The position numbers were made by a program, and so were the translations under genes. A stretch of DNA of 64,000 bases from Erythrophleum ivorense. Lineage: Eukaryota; Streptophyta; Magnoliopsida; Fabales; Fabaceae. The stretch's first letter is position 1. Each line of letters starts with the position of its first letter. The DNA is taken from the NCBI GenBank assembly GCA_026724425.1, contig JAIUCV010000011.1:9011501-9075500 (forward strand), read 5' to 3'. The notes below the pieces were generated by a model. It was not told the DNA's origin. It was given only the letters and a program-made list of their open reading frames with translations, and did not search any database. Of this stretch, positions 24,781 to 35,751 are shown piece after piece.

Positions 24781-26180
24781 AATCTTTTTTTTATACAATT
24801 TTCAAAATCTTTTATCATTGAGGAGTTGAAATGGGCTGATCATAGTCCACAGACTTCCGTAGCTACAGAAATACCCGGGGAGTACGGAATCTTATGCAGG
24901 ATGGCAGGGCGTGCATGGGAAAGAAAATTAAATTTGGAAAGTACACGTAAGCACATCATTAAATATAACCCCTCAGAATATTGTAATTTGCAATAAGGGG
25001 CCTAGACCGTCTTATTAATTCAAGAACGCAGGACTCTCTTTTTGAAGGATTGTAAAATCACACCACATATTTATAATATGCTTTACGTGATCTTCAACTT
25101 TGAAGAAGACACTTATAGCAATTCAACAATCGTGTGTCTATTAGGCTTTTCATATTATCCTTGTTTTATGGGAAAAAAAGTTAAAATTACATATATGGTA
25201 TAAAAATAAAACAAATTTAAAAAATACATAATTTTAATTATAAACTTCACGAAAATTTATAAATTTAAACTCATCTTAATTATGAGGGAATTTTAATAAA
25301 ATATAATTTAAGATTGATAAAAAGAACGATAATTACATATGTCGTAATATGATAAAATAAAAACAAGTTAGAAGATTAAAATTTAAAAGTCTTACTTTCC
25401 CTTGACTCTATATTTTAGTAATTTCCTTGCATATAGTTCAGTGTTATTTAATTACCAAATGTATTATTATTATTTGTGCAATTGTCTTAATAAAACACAC
25501 AATAAATTAAAATAAGAATTAGATTTATGAATAATTCTTTATATCTTTACTATTATATTCTCTATTTAAAATATAATAAATATATAATTCAGTTAAAAAA
25601 TTATACAATTATATACAAATACTTTGCACTGATATTATTAAAAAAACTATATATTTATTATGTTTTAAGTTTAAAAAAACTAATAACAAAACAACCTAGA
25701 TCGCTTATTCACCATTTGGAGATGAGTATATATTTTTTAAAATTTGGACAACTCAAATCAAATTTCAACAATCTAGATTTGACATGTTTTTTAATTTTTA
25801 ATTTAAATTAATATTTTTTAAAATTAATAATTAAAAATTATTTTTATTCTACATTCTCAATTTTTTTAAATAAAAAATTAAAATATAAAAATTAAAAATA
25901 TCAAATTCAAACTATGTAAATTTCATCTAAATAATTTAAATTAAAATAAATAAAGTATAAGTAAGGAAAAAATGAGTAGAGATCCAATTGAATAATTTTT
26001 TTCTTTAAAATAATCAACTATAAGCCTCTCATATCTGGAAATACTGTCATTATTAATTTAAATTATCAAATCATATAAATTATTATTTTTGGGTGATTGT
26101 GGTGTATTAGAAAAGGGGTTAAAAGTAATAATACAGAAAATTCCAGGCATGTGGAGAAATGGTAAATGTAGTAATGATTC
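24781..26180. other. Intergenic DNA upstream of the TTL1-like gene
   Basis: Mostly AT-rich, with one island of balanced composition at about 24830-25030 that I could not identify. The open frame at 25527-25811 is low-complexity Tyr/Ile/Leu/Lys and is not called. Confidence 0.5.
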
Positions 26181-26597
26181 ATGGCCGTCGTCATCATGCT
26201 TAAAAGGAGAGAGAGAGGGGGAGGAAGAAATATCCTTACAGGCTTACAGCTGCAGAAAGGTAAGCGAAAGAGAGAGAGAGAGAATCATAAACAAAAATAC
26301 TTTAAATTCTTTCGGTCTCTGTGTTTCGACCACTTACACTTTCTACCTTCCCATACATTCTTTGCTTCCTCAAGGGATACCTATCCGCTTTCTTACAATC
26401 TCTCACTCTCCCCCTTCTCACACGCCTTCCTCTGTTTCTGAATTTCCTCATTCCCCTTCTGCTATTCTCTTCTCAAGTTTTTCTGACTTGCACACATCGG
26501 ATTCGCTGATATTTCCTTCATATAATAACCTGGGCTCGTGTTTCGGTGACTGATTTTTGCGTAAAAAAATAAATCACAGAAAAAAGAGACACAGCGA
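26181..26597 (+). promoter_or_regulatory. 5' UTR / promoter-proximal region of the TTL1-like gene
   Basis: It contains two GA-rich tracts (26203-26225 and 26268-26284) and a long pyrimidine-rich stretch (26300-26470), as often seen in plant leaders. A consensus-like donor AAAG|GTAAGCG at 26259/26260 and an acceptor CACAG at 26579 would allow a 5' UTR intron ending 18 bp before the ATG. This is an inference, and the tract before that acceptor is A-rich rather than T-rich. Confidence 0.4.
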
Positions 26598-29500
26598 ATG
26601 TCGCAGACTGGGAAGTCTATGCAGGAACTGGGGTTCGATTCCCTCGCTACTCGATTCCGCGATTTGCTGAGTTCTGACGAAAATAAGCCTGATTTTAAAG
26701 AACTTGATCTGGGTTCTCCTGTTTCGCCATTGAAAACCCGTGCTGCAGTTAACGCTGCCGGCTCCGGCGCTTCAAGCACCCCGACCTGCAGCTCGAGCTC
26801 CTCCGCCGGCTCGGTTGCCGGCAGCAGAAACACCATCGCTAAATTGCTCAATAAAACAGACGGGAAGCCAAACAACCACTCCGGCGAGCTCACTGAGACC
26901 AACCCAAACGCCTCCGAGAGCCTCCGATCCGCTTCGGCATCCCGAAACTCCAAGCCTGGTCATCGGAGATCTGTTTCAGCCGGAACCCCGTTAATATACT
27001 CCGGTGGAAGTTTTAGCAGCTCGGGGAATAACAGTTACGCAAACGGTGCAACTTCAGGGACTAATTTGTTCACAACCGGCAATGTTTGCCCGACAGGGAA
27101 GATCGCCAAACCCGCTTTAGCGTCTCGAGCGTCCAATAGAACTGATGTTTTGGGTTCAGGGACTGTGAACTACGGCCGAGGTAACATAATGCGCAGTGGC
27201 GGGAAATTAAGCAATGGAGGGCACGTCGTCGTCGATGACAATGTCGCCGGGAATTCTCAGCTCGGAGGGGTTTCGGGTATTGTGAAGCGGGCAATGGGTG
27301 GTTCTGATGCCGAGGAGGTGAAAAAAGCTGGAAATGAGCTATACAGAAGCGGTTACTTTGCGGAGGCATTGTCGTTGTATGATCGTGCTATTTCCATATT
27401 CCCGAATAATCCGGCTTATCGGAGTAATCGGGCGGCCGCGTTGACAGCGCTGGGGAGGTTGGCTGTGGCGGCGAAGGAGTGTGAAGAAGCCGTGAAATTG
27501 GACCCTGATTATGCCAGGGCTCACCAGAGACTCGCTTCTCTTTATCTGCGGTTAGTGCTCTGTTCTCCTCCCTCAGTTTTTTAATATAAAGTTGTATCAC
27601 GTTCAATTTATCGTACAATATTTGGATTGTGTCATCTCACAAGTATGCTTTCATCGGTTGGTTCTCTTTTGATTATGTCGTTCTTGCTTTGCTCGTCTTC
27701 TATCGTTGACTTCGTTTTGATATGTGAATGATTTATCTTTGTTTTGGTCTCTGACTTCGTTTTGATATGCGAATGATTGATCTTTGTTTTGGCATCTGTC
27801 ATGTGGATTTGATGCTGGTTGCTGTGAAATTTGAATATACTTTTAAAATTATTTTCCTAATTTTATGGTATAGCTTTGAACTGTTTTTCTTTGCTTATCC
27901 ATTTGATGTTGTAATATGAATTTCCCGCGCTGCAGTAATTTCTTCTTCGTCAAAACATGTATTAAACCTTATATTCATCTTTCAGTTCATTTAGAATTGC
28001 ACTTAAATTAAATAAAGGATCATAGGATTTTTCTGTCTGAGTTTTCGTCACACACCTAGGCATGCTCACTCTACTTATATTGATTTTGGAATTTTTGTTG
28101 GCTCATTTAACCTTTAAGTAGATGTGGAATTTCTTCAGCTTTGGGCAGGTTGAAAATGCCCAGAGCCACCTCTGTCTCCCTGGAAAACAGGTGGATCAAT
28201 CTGAACTGCACAAGCTGAGGCTTTTGGAGAAGCATCTTAAACGATGTACAGAGGCACGAAAGATTAGTGATTGGAAGAGTGCACTTAGGGAATCAGATGC
28301 AGCCATTGCTGTTGGAGCAGATTTCTCGCCTCAGGTATACTTTTGAGTCACAGACTCAGACACAGGACACGGCATGAATATGGACACTGCAAGTGGCTGA
28401 TATATATTATATATAATCTGAATTTCTTAATGATACTTCAGAGTTTCTATTTCCTAACTTGCACGAGTTCTACTTACAGCTTGTTGCTTGTAAAGCCGAA
28501 GCCTATTTGAAACTTCATCTACTTGAGGACGCTGAGTCTACCCTCTCAAACATTCCAAAGCTGGAAAGTTGCTCTCAAACCAAGTTCTTTGGCATGGTTG
28601 GTGAAGCATATGTGCCCTTTGTTCGAGCTCAGGTTGAGATGGCCTTAGGAAGGTAAAAATCATCAACTTCCAATGCAAAACTAGGCATGACTTTTGGGTG
28701 AATGAGAAAAAGAAAGAAAATAATGATGTTTTTTTTGGCAGGTTTGAGAATGCTGTAGCAGAAGCAGAAAAGGCTAGTTTGATAGATTATAGTAATGTGG
28801 AGGTTGCAAGAGTTGTAAGTACTGTGAAAATGGTGGCGAGGGCTCGTTCTCGAGGCAATGATCTTTTTGGCTCGGGAAAATTTTCTGAAGCTTGCTCTGC
28901 TTATGGAGAAGGCCTCAAATATGACAGTTCCAACTACGTTCTATACTGCAATAGAGCTGTTTGCTGGTCTAAACTTGGACTGTGGGAAAAGTCTGTTGAG
29001 GACTGCGACCAAGCTCTCAGCATTCAACCAAACTGCACCAAGGCCCTTTTTCGTAGGGCTGTCTCCAATGCAAAGGTGAACCCTTTTGCAATGTGCCTAT
29101 GTGGTTTGTTTATTTCTCTTCTTTTTTTCTGGCTTAAAGTGTTATGGGGCTTTGTCTAATTGTAAATTCTATTTTTGAGTGATTCCAAGAACATACTCCC
29201 TCATACTGGTAGGGATGACAATGGTGGAAGGAGATTTTCCCTGCGCCTTGTTCCCGCCATTTCTCTTACTCCTTATGCTGGCCTTCATTCTCCACTGTCA
29301 GAGACAAATTTCCCCATCCCATTTTTTCAAGAGGATAGGGAGTTTTCATGGATCCTCATATTTGTAAATTAATTAACATTTTGAAAAATTGGAAGAACAT
29401 AATTTTACATTTTTAAAATATATTTCTTAAAAATAAACATATATTGTAGTTTATTAGTATAAATTATAAATGTAGAAATATTAATACACACACACTCACT

Positions 29501-31140
29501 CTAAAGCTATTGAAGACTTTTCTAGTAATTTAAATACTGAGGATTCTCAACCAAGCGAGGAGTATGGTCTTCATTCCAGTTCCCTTATTCTAGGCAAGGG
29601 AAATCTTAATCTATCCCCATCCCATCTCCATGTAAGGGAAATTCCCCCATCTCCAATCTCATGCAGGGCAACGTCCATGGCCTTCCTGCAAAATTGCCAT
29701 TTTTGTACATTGAACTTGTGCATTTAAAATTTTACTTTTTGAGTGCTTACAGAAGACTTGAACCGTGGTTGTAAAGATCATTGCTGTTGTTCTGTTGACT
29801 AAAATTATGTGCTTCATAACTTTTATATCAGCTTGAAAGGTGGGCAGAGGCTGTAAGAGATTATGAGGCATTAAAGCGTGAACTTCCTAGAGACAGTGAA
29901 GTTGCTGAGTCTCTCCGTCAGGCTCAACTTGCATTGAAGAAATCTCGTGGGGAAATGTGTGGTACAAAGCTTGGTGTTGAGGTTGAAGAGGTCTCTACAT
30001 TAGATAGATTCAAAGCTGCAATTGCTTCTTCTGGTATTTTCAACTCTCTTGTTTTTTTCTCCTCAGCAGTGCTCGTTCAGCATTTCCCTTGCCTCATTCA
30101 TTTTGTCTAAAGCCAAAATCTCAATTTTCAGGTGTCTCGGTGGTTCATTTCAAAGTGGCATCTAATGAACTATGTCAAGAAATATCTCCTTTCATAAATA
30201 TGCTCTGCATTCGATACCCATCTGTTAAATTCATCAAGGTACTTAAATTTAGTGGCTGTTTAAAAAGCATAGACACTGACGCTAAAACTGACACAGGAAA
30301 CGACTCAGATATAGACATTGTGATATGATAAAATTTGAAGAATCATGTCATGTCACACACAAATATGCTAATTTTTAAAGAGTCCCTGCTGTTTAGGGGG
30401 TTATTTTATACGCAAATTACAGTTTATCCTTTATAGTTTGGTCCAAAATCAGTTTGCCCCTAGTGTTATAAAGTGTGTCATTCAACTCTTCTATGGTGTG
30501 CTCTGTTATCACATAACTACCTTGTGGTATTTTTTGTTTTAATTTTAATAGAAATAATCATGTAAATGTTAAAATAGTCATTGTTCAAAATATGTTTCAC
30601 TTATTTTTTGAACAATTTCATAGTCATTTTCAGGTTATCACTCCATTAAATTGACATTTTGAAATTGAAACAGTTCACTTGATTCAACTATACCATAAGA
30701 ACATTGTGAAAATGTTCAAAATATGAGCGAAACAAAAATTTAAGATGAAATTGTTTATTTTTTAATATCTCGTGATTATTTTTGTTAAAATTTAAACGTA
30801 AAACGTACATGGTGGTTAATTGATTAGTGAACAGAGCACAGGAAATGATATTTTATACTATTGGAGAGCAAACAGGGTTTGGACTGAACCCTAGGAACTA
30901 AAGTATAACTTACCCTATTTTTTATACCTTCTCCTGATAATTCCCTTTCTGTATAATAACCCCATCTCTAAAATTCAATTGCAGGTGGATGTTGAAGAGT
31001 GTGCTAGTATAGCAAAAGCTGAGAGCATAAGAACTCTGCCAACCTTCAAAATATATGCAAACGGAGAAAAGGTGAAGGAGATGATCAGGCCAAGCCATCA
31101 GTCCTTGGAGGACTCAGTGAGGAACTGTAGTAATCCCTAG
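26598..31140 (+). CDS. TTL1: TPR repeat-containing thioredoxin-like protein (TTL1 type)
   Basis: Seven exons with clean GT-AG borders: 26598-27550, 28139-28334, 28480-28652, 28742-29075, 29832-30033, 30132-30238 and 30985-31140. They sum to 2121 bp, or 706 residues plus TAG, close to the family length of about 700. Residues 1-225 are Ser/Gly/Asn-rich and probably disordered. TPR units lie around 236-317 (KKAGNELYRSGYFAEALSLY) and 470-590 (RGNDLFGSGKFSEACSAYGE). Residues about 619-706 form a thioredoxin fold (SVVHFKVAS, VDVEECASIAKAESIRTLPTFK). The redox CxxC is absent: only one Cys (SNELCQE) is near the expected site, while the cis-Pro region TLPTF is kept, as is usual for TTLs. Arabidopsis TTLs are known scaffolds in brassinosteroid signalling, osmotic-stress tolerance and cellulose synthase function, so a similar cytosolic/membrane-associated role is inferred. 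Introns 4 and 6 contain mobile elements. Confidence 0.93.
27708..27797 (+). repeat. 45-bp tandem duplication in TTL1 intron 1
   Basis: Two adjacent units with a 45-bp period, each beginning GACTTCGTTTTGATATG and differing at a few positions. Confidence 0.85.
29210..29703. mobile_element. Probable non-autonomous transposon in TTL1 intron 4
   Basis: It begins AGGGATGACAATGGTGG and ends with GCAAAATTGCCATT, so the termini carry the inverted GATGRCAAT/ATTGCCAT pair. Inside are GGAGATTTTCCCTGC-like blocks near both ends. This layout (GATGGCAAT ends with GGGGA/TCCCC blocks) is widespread in plant genomes. It accounts for most of the 756-bp intron and is non-coding. Confidence 0.5.
30411..30915. 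mobile_element. Long inverted-repeat element in TTL1 intron 6
   Basis: The left end GCAAATTACAGTTTATCC and the reverse complement of the right end (GGTAAGTTATACTTTAGTTC) pair. Pairing continues inward for well over 100 bp, e.g. GTGCTCTGTTATCAC near 30498 against the reverse complement of TGAACAGAGCACAGG near 30830. This is a foldback MITE of about 505 bp occupying most of a 746-bp intron. It resembles plant elements whose ends read GGGTAAATTACACTTT. Confidence 0.65.
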
Positions 31141-32900
31141 GTTCCATAATTTATACCCATTAATTTTGCATTCACAAGCGACTCAACCAAACCATACCAA
31201 TTGAAGTAGGTGCTCCAAGAATGCACCAAACCCCTCTTTAGTTCAGAAAGCTTAGGATAATCAGCTTTTACCTTGATATACACAGCTGCATACAAATTTT
31301 TCAGAGCTTTAGGCAGATAAATATCAGAGAAATCAATGCCTTGTTAGTTAACATTTTCAAATCATAAATGTATATCTTTTTTCTTTTTTATTTTTTTCTT
31401 CCATTGTTTTTGGTGTGTTTCTCTATCACATGACCCTCATGCCAACTTTATCAAACAGATGGATCTCCTGCAGTCGTTCGTACGAATACGAATGCAGGGA
31501 TCCATCCGCTTTTGTCACAATAACAATCTATAAAAGATATGTAGACATGAGAGGAACATCCTTGAAAAAATTTTAAGTAGATTTGATTTATTAAAAAATT
31601 GGTAGATCAAGCAATTTGTAAATAATCATATAAAAAATAATTCATTAAAAAATTCTTGATATATTTATATGTTTGAATGTTATTAATTTAATCTGTAAAG
31701 ATTGGGTTCCTATCTATAAATAAAATTTATTTTGCATATCATTTTATGATTGATTTAGTTAATTTATTTTTTCTAAATTAAATTTATCTAAAAATATATG
31801 GAATTGGCCAAAGATAAACAGAAAAGGAAATTGAAAAAAAAAATGACAGGAAGAGAAAAAGCCGTAAAAAAGTGTCCAATTTTAATTATTGTCCCTCCTC
31901 TCATGCTACTTAAGACCGAGACAGAGAAAAAGGTAATAGAGAAAGAAAATGACTCGAAAGGTTTGTCCGGGAGCAATTATTTGGCATTAAGCTGGTACTT
32001 GATATTATATTTTAGATTCTGTGAATAATGCCCAGTTTGGCATTCTTTTTCATTTTGCTTGGACTAGCTAACTTGTCATCTTGGAACTATTGATTAATGA
32101 CTTATAGAAACAAAGCCTTAGGTTGGGCCTCCACCCACTAATCAAGTAATCATTCACGGGAAAACAAATTATTTTTTATTTTTTATAAAGGAAAGATTTT
32201 AAACTTCAATTTGAACCCTACCCTTCCACCTTCTGGGTTGGACAGTTTGGAATAACAAATTTACAAAGTTGAACAGTTTCATTGGATTAAGGTTTAGAAT
32301 TTGTCAATAAATCAGTAATGCTTGAAATTGGCACTTGTTTTCATTATCAATACTATAATTACTTAGTCAATGAGCATAGAGAGATATATTATGAACCCAA
32401 AACATTATATTTTTTTAATTATAATATCTAATAATTATTAAATATAAAAATATTATTTTTTAATACTATAATTATACTCATTAATTACACAAAAATTAAA
32501 TTAATTCTTTTAAGAGTTATTTATTATTAAATAAGTGGATATTTTAAGCAATTATTTGATAAATCATTTTTTTGTATTTAATAATTATTATATTATAATT
32601 AAAAAATGGTGTTTTTGAATGTACTAATATCATCACTCATGATCATATAGCTCACATTGCATAAGTGAGGATTTAATTCCTATTTCGTCACATTAAAATG
32701 TTTCAAATCTTAAAAAAAAAAATTATTCGCAAGGTCTCAACAAATTTTATGTATTTATCTTGAAAAGTTCTTCTCTGTTTAGGTGGAAGTTCCGGTTGGG
32801 TATAATATGGCCCATTGGGCCTAGAACTTGTTTTCGAGCAATTACATCTAAGGAGAGGCACGCGTGAGATAACGAACTCCTTGTGACCACAAACTCATAA
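31141..32900. other. Intergenic DNA between TTL1 and the next gene
   Basis: The first few hundred bases are probably TTL1 3' UTR. A strong hairpin lies at 31458-31506 (separate entry). The rest is AT-rich, with short open frames (31798-32028 and its opposite strand) that look like composition artefacts. Confidence 0.5.
31458..31506. other. Near-perfect 49-nt hairpin
   Basis: GATGGATCTCCTGCA on the left pairs with TGCAGGGATCCATC on the right, with a one-base bulge. The inner arms (GTCGTTCG / ATACGA) extend the stem to a loop around TACGA. It lies 318 bp past the TTL1 stop, so it could be in the 3' UTR or be a small repeat remnant. Confidence 0.7.
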
Positions 32901-32934
32901 CCTTTTTACCAAAAAAAAAAACTCATAACCAACT

Positions 32935-32960
32935 CACGTGACAGAAGGTCCTCTATAAAT
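32935..32960 (+). promoter_or_regulatory. G-box/ABRE-type site and TATA box
   Basis: CACGTG (32935-32940, within TCACGTGAC) lies 14 bp before TATAAAT (32954-32960). The TATA box is about 105 bp upstream of the ATG at 33065, which suits a transcription start near 32985. G-box cores are bound by bZIP and bHLH factors; an ABA or light response is possible but inferred. Confidence 0.6.
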
Positions 32961-33064
32961 AGGCCTATCATTCATTTCTGATCTCCCTCCCAAACCCTTT
33001 TCAGTTTTCACCTTTGTTTCTTTGTCTTCAAAGAGCTCGATTTTTGAAGGTGCTGTGAACGACA

Positions 33065-33984
33065 ATGGAATCGCAATCGCAGACGCAAATCCAAACACAA
33101 ACGCAAGCGAACAAGGCCAGATCCAGAAAACGACTGGTGAAGAGCGACAAGTTATCTTTGGAGGACTACCTCGATTTCCTTCACTCCCGCCAAACGATTC
33201 ATCTCAATATGAACCATCTTAATCAGGTTTTCTGCTTCTTCTTCTTCTTTTAATTATTCATTGATTAATTCCTTTTTTTTTAATTTCTGAGTTCGATTGG
33301 GAAGTTACTTCATCTATAACTATTGGTTCATTTTGCAGATCATCTATATTCACGGCTTCAAGAAACTCCACAGACATTCCAAGGTTATACACTCTGTCTC
33401 TTTGCATATATATGCTGGTTTTGAGTCTCTGTTTGGCTGCGGAGAAAACGGCAAGGAAAGAAATGTTACCGATTTTCTCTTTACTTCACTATTTTTCAAG
33501 AAATTCGAACTGAAATATCATATATAAAAATGGTGGACATTAATGATTGAATTTCTAATTGATTTCACAGAAGGTGTTGGTCGATGCTGTGGATACGCTT
33601 GATCTAATGGATTTGCCCCGATCCACACTCAGCCAGAGCGTGTCTGCTTTCGCAACCCTCACACTCGAGGACGCAATCGTTGATCTCAATGAACTAGGCT
33701 GGCAAGAGTGCTGTGTTACCTCCATTTACACTCTCAGTTCTTGCACGGAGAACTTCTCGCCTCTCGATCAGAACCTGCAAGTCACCAAACACTTGCAGAC
33801 CATTTCTCGAACCAAGACTTCGGAAAAATCAATAGATACTAATAAACTCTGTGGCCTTCGCCCAGAAGCTTCCCAGAATGGGCGGCGAGCCACGAAAATG
33901 GTGCCCAAGCGCAAGAGGATTAATGGTGGCGACGCTCTTGACTGTGCTTCAACTATGGATTCCATCTCGCTCGCCTCTAATTGA
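33065..33984 (+). CDS. Small plant-specific protein of unknown function
   Basis: Three exons (33065-33226, 33339-33383, 33571-33984) with GT-AG borders sum to 621 bp, or 206 residues plus TGA. The N-terminus is Gln/Thr-rich (residues 1-17), followed by a basic stretch KARSRKRLVK (about 19-28). The conserved-looking core is KLSLEDYLDFLHSR, HLNQIIYIHGFKKLHR and VLVDAVDTLDLMDLPRSTL (about residues 30-95). The C-terminal part is less ordered and ends in a second basic cluster (RRATKMVPKRKR). Two basic clusters suggest a nuclear location. I recognise the core as a widespread plant family, possibly that catalogued as DUF7787, but the name is from memory and no function is claimed. The ATG at 33065 is preferred over the out-of-frame ATG at 33022 because it opens the frame that continues across both splice junctions. 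Confidence 0.8.
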
Positions 33985-35400
33985 TCGTGATGGTTCGTTT
34001 CCTCTTCTCAGATACTTAATTTCTCGTCATAATGCTATTGCTAGATGTTTCTGTTGTTAATTTGTACATTTTTTTGGTTGGGGGAAAAAGTGGATTTCGT
34101 TAGTAGCTGGAGAATCTATATGCAACTCTACATCAATATTATTCAATTTCATATATGATTAGGTCCAAAAAGAATGAAATTAAGGTGTATGTTTTAAGTA
34201 TTTGTTATGGTATCAGTAATAAAGATATGACATGAATATTTTCTATACTTATGCTTTATCTGATTGAATTTTCCCCCAAAAAAAGAAAAAGAAAAATTAT
34301 CTTATATTTTTATTAAATAACTTGATAGTAGATATTACCAAAAAGTTACTCAAATTTTGTCCAAATAAAAGTTGCTCTCATTAAGAATGCTAACTACTAT
34401 TGGTCTTAATCAATACAAGTCACTTATGGAACATGCGAAGCTCTATTATATCATTATAGATATTCTTAGCGTGATTTAATATATACCAAGAAAATAGGAG
34501 ATTAATGAGATTCACCTCTAGTGTATCTCTGTATTCATTATTAGTTTGGTGAACACATTAGGTGTAGTAACGATGAAACATCTGGATAATTTACAAGAAA
34601 TTCTTAAATTCAAAATTTTATGTAGATGTGCATAAAATAAAAAAATTACAATGCGTGGAGTGTATATCTCAACCGTATTTAACAGGTGCACCTTCATGGG
34701 AGCTCGTAAGTTTGATTTCCTTAAGGGTTTCATTTTCACGAGTTCAAGGGAATAGGACTTCTTAAGCAATCGAATTGGCATCCCTTGGCCACAGGTTACT
34801 GGACAGGGTCAATATAACTAAGCTGTCTCGCACACGAATATGTTACCTTTATTCTCCAACACGATCTCTATTCTCTTGAGGAATAAAGGAAGCAGCTTAA
34901 AAGCACATTCCCAGCTGAATAATTCCCCAATTGTCATAGTAAAATGACTGGATGACAACTATGATTCTTACCTGTTTGTTCAATGCAAAAGAATATATAT
35001 ATATATATATATGTATAATGGACCCAGGATATTTTTTAGACAACGTAAGTAAACAGTCGATAAGCTGGTACCAGTCAGAAATGGCGCAAGGCAACCAAGA
35101 CCGACAGTATTATTCGCCGCGGTTTCTTGGAGTGCTCAGCGCTGCCAGACCACTTTCTCCTCCTCTTTATCCTTACTAGACTATCGAATTCCTTACCTTC
35201 CTCTACTGTCGACGATAATTAGTAGAAAATTTGCTAGGCTAGATGATAAGTACATCAAGCCAATAATGAATAATCATGTAAACATGCCAAGCATAAAACT
35301 TCTATTGACTTGCTTATATGATCATTTATGATTAACTTGGTACCTATCTTTAGTAGAGTATATCTACCTAAGAATCTAACGGATTAAGATCAGAATACTG
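33985..35400. other. Intergenic DNA, no firm gene
   Basis: It contains a (TA)n tract at 34994-35012 and two short open frames. The frame at 34518-34781 (minus) has no motif. The frame ending at 35179 (plus) includes MAQGNQDRQYYSPRFLGV in a stretch of more balanced base composition (35040-35180), which is unexplained. The last bases may be 3' UTR of the 14-3-3 gene. Confidence 0.4.
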
Positions 35401-35751
35401 TAAAGTATTACGGAAGAATCTTCAATAGCAGTAGCTCCATAGAAGGCTGCAGCATTTTTCATTGGTACAAGAAATACACCATAAACAATTCTTCTCACTC
35501 AACCCCCAACAGAAAGGAGGAAAAGCTTGGGGATGAAATAGGCCACTTTCAAACACCACACGACGGAAACAGACCATACTATGGCACAAAGAGTTTTTTT
35601 CCCCCTGTTGGGAAGTGTGGCCAATCAACAAGAACAAAGAGGAAAAAGAAAAAATTGGAACCCTATGTCTAGCTAATACACAGATGAGTTATCGGCCCTC
35701 ATGTTTCATCCCGAACACATCAATCTTAAAGGGAGCTACCTGCCATCTATC
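35401..35751 (-). other. Probable 3' UTR of the 14-3-3 gene
   Basis: This follows the stop codon in the last exon on the minus strand, and its composition is less AT-rich than the flanking spacer. The open frame at 35422-35637 in it has no motif and is treated as UTR. Confidence 0.55.

Noticed and set aside
25527..25811. 94-codon frame rich in Tyr, Ile, Leu and Lys
   Set aside because: Composition is simply that of AT-rich DNA; no motif or gene context.
26089..26553. Plus-strand 154-codon frame upstream of TTL1
   Set aside because: It lies in the probable 5' leader and is built from GA-rich and CT-rich tracts, with no motif. An alternative upstream exon cannot be excluded but is unsupported.
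26462..26953. Minus-strand 163-codon frame
   Set aside because: Shadow of TTL1 exon 1, whose plus-strand frame continues through six more exons.
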